Assembly (NCBI GenBank): GCA_903921455.1
Contig: CAIXPZ010000167.1
Location: 1 to 7,979 of the forward strand
Direction of reading: 5' to 3'
DNA length: 7,979 bases
Source: an uncultured Verrucomicrobia subdivision 3 bacterium
GTDB taxonomy: Bacteria; Verrucomicrobiota; Verrucomicrobiae; Limisphaerales; UBA11358
Shown: in pieces, positions 4,462-7,979 of the stretch
Position numbering within the stretch: the first letter of the stretch is position 1
How the letters are laid out: every line of letters begins with the position of its first letter
The notes under the pieces: generated by a model
The model's database searches: none
What the model saw: only the letters and a program-made list of their open reading frames with translations
Told to the model about the DNA's origin: nothing
Position numbers and translations under genes: made by a program

Positions 4462-4670
4462 GCGTTCAGCCGCGCAAGCGCAAAGCCAAGTTCAAGGTAT
4501 TCGGCGGACGCTGTCCGGAGTGTGGCAGCGCGGATACCCATTTGGATTTGACCGCCGCTGAGAATTTAAAGCGGGTGCCATTATCAGCCCTCACGAGCAG
4601 CCTTTTACCGGGCATGGGCACTCCGGTGCGGATGCGCTGCGCGCAATGCCAAGCAACGTTTCTAGGGTGA
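4458..4670 (+). CDS. Small zinc-ribbon protein at the end of the array
   Basis: A 70-residue protein with a basic N terminus (PRKRKAKFK, residues 5-13) and four Cys in the spacing of a zinc ribbon: CPECG (Cys 19 and 22) and CAQC (Cys 61 and 64). These would bind one zinc ion. The 38-residue stretch between the knuckles is long, with a Leu/Ser-rich middle. Such proteins often bind nucleic acid or another protein, but nothing here shows which. It overlaps the membrane protein upstream by four bases. No attC follows its stop, so it is either the second gene of the last cassette or a chromosomal gene joined to it. Confidence 0.7.
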   Translation: MSVQPRKRKAKFKVFGGRCPECGSADTHLDLTAAENLKRVPLSALTSSLLPGMGTPVRMRCAQCQATFLG

Positions 4671-4677
4671 GCTGGTA

Positions 4678-4701
4678 AAAGGGCGGTCCCCTTTGTCTTT
4701 G
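4678..4701 (+). terminator. Possible rho-independent terminator after the array
   Basis: AAAGGG (4678-4683) and CCCTTT (4689-4694) form a six-base stem with a five-base loop, seven bases after the zinc-ribbon stop, followed by a T-rich stretch (GTCTTTG). The stem is short and only half GC, so termination may be weak. Confidence 0.35.
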
Positions 4702-4780
4702 CCTCGAATTCGGTTTCCGCTGCTGTAAATCCCCAATCTCCACCGGCGTTTGCCCCGGTGCGTTCCCCCCAACGAGGCAA
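4699..4780. repeat. Nested inverted repeats between the array and ccoG
   Basis: An outer perfect pair, TTGCCTCG (4699-4706) and CGAGGCAA (4773-4780), encloses an inner hairpin CACCGG (4741-4746) / CCGGTG (4755-4760). There is no T run after the inner hairpin, so it is not a standard terminator on the plus strand. It could be a worn attC, the scar of the array's end, or regulatory structure upstream of ccoG. No RYYYAAC or GTTRRRY core is found here. Confidence 0.4.
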
Positions 4781-4819
4781 GGCCAGGGCTGGACAGGGGC
4801 GTCCGGATTTTCTTATTAT

Positions 4820-6277
4820 ATGCGGGTGAAGGAATTCACTACGCCCAAAGCCAAACCGGATCCCGCCGTCAAAGCGGTGGATTGGTCCAACTTCCGCGAT
4901 CACATCGCCACGGCGGACCGCGACGGCCGCCGGCAATGGGTTTATCCCCGCAAGGTGGACGGGAAGTTCTTCCGCTGGCGGACGTGGTTCAGCTGGCTTC
5001 TGCTGGGCATCATGTTCGCCGGGCCGTTCATCACCATCAACGGCAATCCGCTCCTGCTGATGAACATCGTTGAGCGCAAGTTCGTGGTGCTGGGGCAGAT
5101 CTTCTGGCCGCAGGACATGATTATCTTCGCGATCGCCGTGCTGCTCTTCGCGGTGAGCATCCTGATCTTCACGACGGCCTTTGGCCGGCTCTGGTGCGGC
5201 TGGGCCTGTCCCCAAACGGTGATGATGGAGATGGTCTTCCGCAAGATTGAATATCTCATCGAAGGCGACGCGCATCAGCAGCGGGAGTTGAACCAGGCGC
5301 CATGGCACGCGCTGAAGGTGTTCAAGAAGGTCACCAAGCACGCGGTCTTTTTCGGGCTTTCGTTCCTGGTGGGCAATGTGCTGCTGAGCTACATCATCGG
5401 GTGGCAGGCGCTGTCGCAAATCATCACCGATCCGCCGGCGCAGCACGTCACCGGCCTGATGTTCATGGTGGCGTTTGCGCTGTTGTTCTACGGCATCTTC
5501 GCGCGCTTCCGGGAGCAGGCGTGCACGTTCATCTGTCCCTATGGCCGGCTGCAATCGCTGTTGCTGGATGAGAATTCCATCGTGGTGGCCTATGATTACA
5601 AGCGCGGCGAAAAGCGCGGCATCCTCAAGCGGGCGCAGAAGTTCGGGGAGCGCAAGTTTGCCGGCTACGGGGATTGCGTGGCCTGCCACCAGTGTGTCTC
5701 CGTCTGCCCCACGGGCATCGACATCCGCAACGGCACCCAGATGGAATGCATCCATTGCACCGCCTGCATGGACGCCTGCGACGCGGTGATGACCAAGATC
5801 GGCAACCCCACCGGCCTCATCCGCTATGCCTCGCTCAACGGCATCGAACGCGGCCAGCGGCTCCGGCTCACGCCGCGGCTCGCGGGCTATTCCGTGGTCC
5901 TTTTTGCACTGGCCACGGTGCTGGTCTTGATGGTCTTCACCCGCGCGGATGTGGAAGCCACCGTGCTGCGCGCGCCCGGCGCGATGTTCCAGAAGATGGA
6001 GGACGGCCATTTCAGCAATCTTTACACCGTGCGCGTCGTCAATAAAACCTCGCGCGAACTTCCCGTGGAACTGCAGCTGGAAAATCTCCCCGGCCATGTG
6101 CTGGTGATGGGCGGCAAGCTCATCGTCCCGCCGCAGCGGCTGCTGGAAAATTCCGTGCTGATCGAACTGGATCCGGGCGCCATGAAATCTGGCACCACGC
6201 CGGTCATCCTCGGGGTTTATTCCAACGGCAAGAAACTCCAGACCATCAACACCGCTTTCATCGGCCCCCGTGACTAA
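4820..6277 (+). CDS. ccoG: Cytochrome cbb3 oxidase maturation protein CcoG (FixG/RdxA family)
   Basis: A 485-residue inner-membrane ferredoxin-like protein needed for assembly of cbb3-type cytochrome c oxidase; studied members have been linked to reduction of copper for insertion into the catalytic subunit. Five membrane segments are visible (about 57-74, 100-122, 174-193, 210-230, 354-373). Family Cys motifs are intact: WCGWACPQTV (Cys 126, 130), CTFICPYGR (Cys 235, 239), and two 4Fe-4S sites, CVACHQCVSVCP (286, 289, 292, 296) and CIHCTACMDAC (310, 313, 316, 320). The C-terminal 110 residues form the Ig-like FixG extension on the periplasmic side. Length is normal. The ATG at 4820 has no strong Shine-Dalgarno sequence; no better start is seen upstream. 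It leads a three-gene operon and is separated from the oxidase genes, which are not in the window. Confidence 0.95.
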   Translation: MRVKEFTTPKAKPDPAVKAVDWSNFRDHIATADRDGRRQWVYPRKVDGKFFRWRTWFSWLLLGIMFAGPFITINGNPLLLMNIVERKFVVLGQIFWPQDMIIFAIAVLLFAVSILIFTTAFGRLWCGWACPQTVMMEMVFRKIEYLIEGDAHQQRELNQAPWHALKVFKKVTKHAVFFGLSFLVGNVLLSYIIGWQALSQIITDPPAQHVTGLMFMVAFALLFYGIFARFREQACTFICPYGRLQSLLLDENSIVVAYDYKRGEKRGILKRAQKFGERKFAGYGDCVACHQCVSVCPTGIDIRNGTQMECIHCTACMDACDAVMTKIGNPTGLIRYASLNGIERGQRLRLTPRLAGYSVVLFALATVLVLMVFTRADVEATVLRAPGAMFQKMEDGHFSNLYTVRVVNKTSRELPVELQLENLPGHVLVMGGKLIVPPQRLLENSVLIELDPGAMKSGTTPVILGVYSNGKKLQTINTAFIGPRD

Positions 6278-6283
6278 GCCAGC

Positions 6284-6742
6284 ATGAACGCCACCCGCAA
6301 CTATTGGCCGCTCGGCATCATCGCGGCGTTCGTGCTGTTCTTCATCGGGATGACCAGCGTCATCATCATCGCGGCCACGCACCGGGATCACCTGGTCAAC
6401 GCCAATTATTACGAGCAGGAATTGCGGTTCCAGACGCAGATCGACGCCGGGGCGCGGGCGGCGGCCGCCGGCGCGACGATGCAATTTGTCCCGGCCAACG
6501 ACAAGTTGGTCATAACGCTGCCCGCCGCCCAGCTGGCGCAGCAGTTTTCCGGCACGGTGAACTTTGTGCGCGCCGATGAACCGAAGCTGGACCGCGAGTT
6601 CATGCTTGAACCGAAGGCGGACGGCGTGCAGACGCTGGATGTTTCCCAGCTGGCCGCCGGACCGTGGCGCGTGCGCGCGGCGTGGACGGCGGATGGCAAA
6701 ACATATTTTCTCGAAGAGAAAATCACCCTGGCCGGCAAATAA
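6284..6742 (+). CDS. fixH: FixH/CcoH family cbb3 oxidase assembly protein
   Basis: A 152-residue protein with one N-terminal membrane segment (about residues 8-31) and a periplasmic domain. The family signature after the membrane span is present: HLVNANYYEQELRFQTQID (36-54, with Tyr-Tyr at 42-43). The C-terminal part, with alternating strands ending GPWRVRAAWTADGKTYFLEEKI, fits the FixH beta domain. FixH/CcoH is required for stable assembly of cbb3 oxidase and associates with the complex. It begins 6 bases after ccoG and ends 3 bases before the next gene, so all three are surely co-transcribed. The Ala-rich stretch at 56-63 is a local oddity of no evident meaning. Confidence 0.9.
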   Translation: MNATRNYWPLGIIAAFVLFFIGMTSVIIIAATHRDHLVNANYYEQELRFQTQIDAGARAAAAGATMQFVPANDKLVITLPAAQLAQQFSGTVNFVRADEPKLDREFMLEPKADGVQTLDVSQLAAGPWRVRAAWTADGKTYFLEEKITLAGK

Positions 6743-6745
6743 CCC

Positions 6746-7435
6746 ATGGATCTCTCCCTCGCTTTTCTGCTGGGATCGCTCGGGAGCCTGCACTGCGCGG
6801 CGATGTGCGGACCGCTATTGCTCGCGCTGCCGGTGTTATCCGGCGGGGCAGGGCAGTTTGTGGCCGGCCGGCTCATCTACCAATTCGGGCGCGTGACCAC
6901 TTACGCGCTGCTCGGGCTGTTCGCCGGCGGGCTCGGTCACTCCGTCGCTCTGGCCGGCTGGCAGCGCTGGTTGTCCATCACGTTCGGCGTGGCGATTCTG
7001 CTCGGCTGGCTCGTCTCCCGGAAGGTCGCCCTGTCGGCGCCGGTGGTGCGGCTGGTGGCGCAGTTGAAAGCCGCCATGTCGGTGCAGTTGCGGCGGCGAA
7101 GTGTTGCCTCCCTTGCGCTTTTGGGAATGTTGAACGGCCTGTTGCCGTGCGGGCTGGTCTATGTCGCGCTGGCCGGAGCGGTGACGCGGGGAAGCTGGGG
7201 CGGCGGCGTGATTTACATGACGGTGTTCGGACTGGGGACGTTGCCGATGATGCTGACCATTGGTTTATCCGGCCGGCTCCTGCCACTGGCCTGGCGGCTG
7301 CAACTGCGCCGGGCGATTCCGCTGGGAGTGTGCCTGCTGGCGTTCCTGCTCATTCTGCGCGGCATGGCGCTGGGAATTCCCTATGTCAGTCCGGCGCTGG
7401 TGGCCGGCGTGCCGGCCAATTGCTGCGCGCATTGA
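6746..7435 (+). CDS. Sulfite exporter TauE/SafE-like (DsbD_2/UreH-like) membrane protein
   Basis: A 229-residue protein with about six membrane segments. Its signatures are GSLHCAAMCGPL (13-24; His 16, Cys 17, Met 20, Cys 21) and LNGLLPCGLVY (129-139; Cys 135), typical of the COG2836 group. Despite the name sulfite exporter, members next to cbb3 oxidase genes are more likely to move or hold copper, or to pass electrons as DsbD-like proteins do; the paired Cys/Met/His residues inside membrane helices suit either role. The tail ends NCCAH, a possible further metal site. It follows fixH after 3 bases, the standard place for this protein in many cco clusters. The copper ATPase FixI and the small protein CcoS that often lie here are absent from the window. 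Confidence 0.85.
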   Translation: MDLSLAFLLGSLGSLHCAAMCGPLLLALPVLSGGAGQFVAGRLIYQFGRVTTYALLGLFAGGLGHSVALAGWQRWLSITFGVAILLGWLVSRKVALSAPVVRLVAQLKAAMSVQLRRRSVASLALLGMLNGLLPCGLVYVALAGAVTRGSWGGGVIYMTVFGLGTLPMMLTIGLSGRLLPLAWRLQLRRAIPLGVCLLAFLLILRGMALGIPYVSPALVAGVPANCCAH

Positions 7436-7446
7436 ACCCCGGTGGA

Positions 7447-7917
7447 TTACTGCGGCTGGATGACCCGGTAAAACCGGTGCGGAAACTGCGCGGCATCGGG
7501 ATCGCTGAACTCCATCCGATTGGCGGGCAAGGCCACGTTCGGATCGGCGGCGGGCGCGTTCGTCTGAAGCGAAACCCAGTCGGTGAAATTCGTGGTCGCC
7601 TGCAAGATGTAGCTTTTGCCAATGAGACCGGCGATCTGCAGTTGAAAAACATTTGCGCCGGCCGCCGCCACTTTGAAACCATTCCGGTTCGCCGCATTCG
7701 CCACTGGGAATAGGGCTGCCGGATAGGTGGGATACAGCTGGCTTTGCGGGATGACGGCTTTCGCCAGCGACGGGCTGCTCCAGGCCAGCGACGCCGAGGC
7801 GGCGGCACTGTTCTCATAATACTCCAGCGTGACGGGATAAGTGTAAACGGCGGTTGAAAAGTGCGGCGGGTGGCGCTCGAAAAGTGCCTCACCTTCCGAG
7901 CAAAGGGAACTGGATTT
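7447..7917 (-). pseudogene. Broken C-terminal part of a secreted PA14-domain protein
   Basis: On the minus strand a frame with no ATG is open from a TGA at 7918-7920 down to a TAA at 7447-7449 (156 codons). It first gives a non-matching lead (KSSSLCSEGEALFER), then the end of a PA14-type domain (YPVTLEYYENS ... ASLAWSSPSLAKAVIPQSQLYP, about 7718-7840), and then a C-terminal module, SYILQATTNFTDWVSLQTN ... MEFSDPDAAQFPHRFYRV, of a type frequent at the ends of large exported verrucomicrobial proteins. The first two thirds of PA14, any catalytic domain and the signal peptide are missing, and neither other frame to the window edge continues the domain. A GTG at 7702-7704 could start an 85-residue product but would cut the domain. 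It converges with the TauE/SafE-like gene with 11 bases between stops. Confidence 0.6.
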
Positions 7918-7979
7918 TCAGGTCTCCGTCAAGCTGTTGATTCCGCTTCGAGGTAGAAGCAGCAGGAGGGGGAGCTTCG
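7918..7979. other. Right edge, no gene seen
   Basis: This stretch lies upstream of the broken PA14 frame on the minus strand. The three minus-strand frames yield short open pieces without domain character, and the plus strand has none. It may be the far side of the break that removed the N-terminal part of the PA14 protein. Confidence 0.3.

Larger units (their letters stand above)
1..4670 (+). mobile_element. Integron gene-cassette array (partial, no integrase in window)
   Basis: About twelve short genes, all on the plus strand, are arranged in units separated by related palindromic sites with integron core motifs (left core RYYYAAC, right core GTTRRRY). Cassettes run roughly 150-760, 761-2221, 2222-2537, 2538-2967, 2968-3441, 3442-3908, 3909-4211 and 4212 to about 4670. 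Most hold one small gene that begins within 10 to 25 bases of the left boundary and stops at or just before the attC, as cassettes usually do. No tyrosine recombinase gene is visible. Since cassettes enter at attI and their genes point away from it, intI and attI are expected to the left of base 1. Base composition is visibly lower in GC than the ccoG cluster. The identification rests on site architecture and on end-to-end complementarity, not on an integrase. Confidence 0.85.

Noticed and set aside
4805..4819. TATTAT just before the ccoG start as a -10 promoter box
   Set aside because: It abuts the start codon, which would require a leaderless transcript, and no -35 partner is convincing.
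4466..6793. A 775-codon minus-strand open frame opposite ccoG and fixH
   Set aside because: It is antisense to two well-recognised genes, its translation is His/Arg/Asp/Gln-rich without domains, and long antisense frames are common opposite GC-rich genes. It also crosses the array boundary.
6664..7713. A 349-codon plus-strand frame overlapping fixH and the TauE/SafE-like gene
   Set aside because: Arg/Ala/Gly-rich shadow frame without membrane segments or motifs, overlapping genes with clear family signatures.
7386..7892. A 168-codon minus-strand frame at the right edge
   Set aside because: Arg/Pro/Ser-rich shadow of the frame that carries the PA14 and C-terminal module sequence.

Overview
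The window joins two unlike stretches of one bacterial chromosome. Positions 1 to about 4670 look like part of a chromosomal integron: a one-way array of short promoter-poor genes separated by attC-like recombination sites. Positions 4820 to 7435 are a GC-richer, tightly packed cluster for cytochrome cbb3 oxidase maturation (ccoG, fixH, and a TauE/SafE-like membrane protein). The right edge (7447-7917, minus strand) carries a broken gene tail whose sequence style (end of a PA14 domain, then a C-terminal module of the form SYxLQATTNFTDW...FYRV) is familiar from large secreted proteins of Verrucomicrobia, notably the Pedosphaera/Limisphaera side. A verrucomicrobial host is therefore my best guess; it is an inference from style, not from a database match.

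Cassette array. Eight attC-like sites can be read at about 72-155, 696-766, 2165-2227, 2482-2543, 2912-2973, 3385-3447, 3852-3914 and 4168-4217. Each has a left core of the RYYYAAC type, a GC-rich central palindrome (typically CCGCCG-loop-CGGCGG), and a right core of the GTTRRRY type. The clearest evidence is that the first ~13 bases of a cassette are nearly the reverse complement of the left core at that cassette's own far end (12 of 13 for cassettes 1 and 7; 10 of 13 plus three transitions for cassette 4). That is expected if each cassette was once a circle with a single attC. Cassette contents: (1) a lipoprotein; (2) a 1.46 kb unit with four small genes; (3) a proline-rich basic peptide; (4) a four-helix membrane protein; (5) a soluble acidic protein; (6) a beta-repeat protein that runs in frame through its attC into (7) a DUF3658-like domain; (8) a small membrane protein overlapping a zinc-ribbon protein. 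All genes point the same way, so the integrase and attI would be expected to the left, outside the window. The last cassette has no recognisable attC.

Respiratory cluster. CcoG (membrane-bound, two 4Fe-4S clusters) is followed after 6 bp by FixH and after 3 bp by the TauE/SafE-like protein. Together they are expected to serve copper handling and assembly of a cbb3-type oxidase. The oxidase subunits (ccoNOP) and the copper ATPase (ccoI/fixI) are not in the window, and the array ends about 150 bp before ccoG.

The most interesting points are the array itself, the in-frame gene fusion across an attC, the multi-gene cassette, the loss of the crossover G in half of the attC sites, and the abrupt end of the array next to a core respiratory operon.
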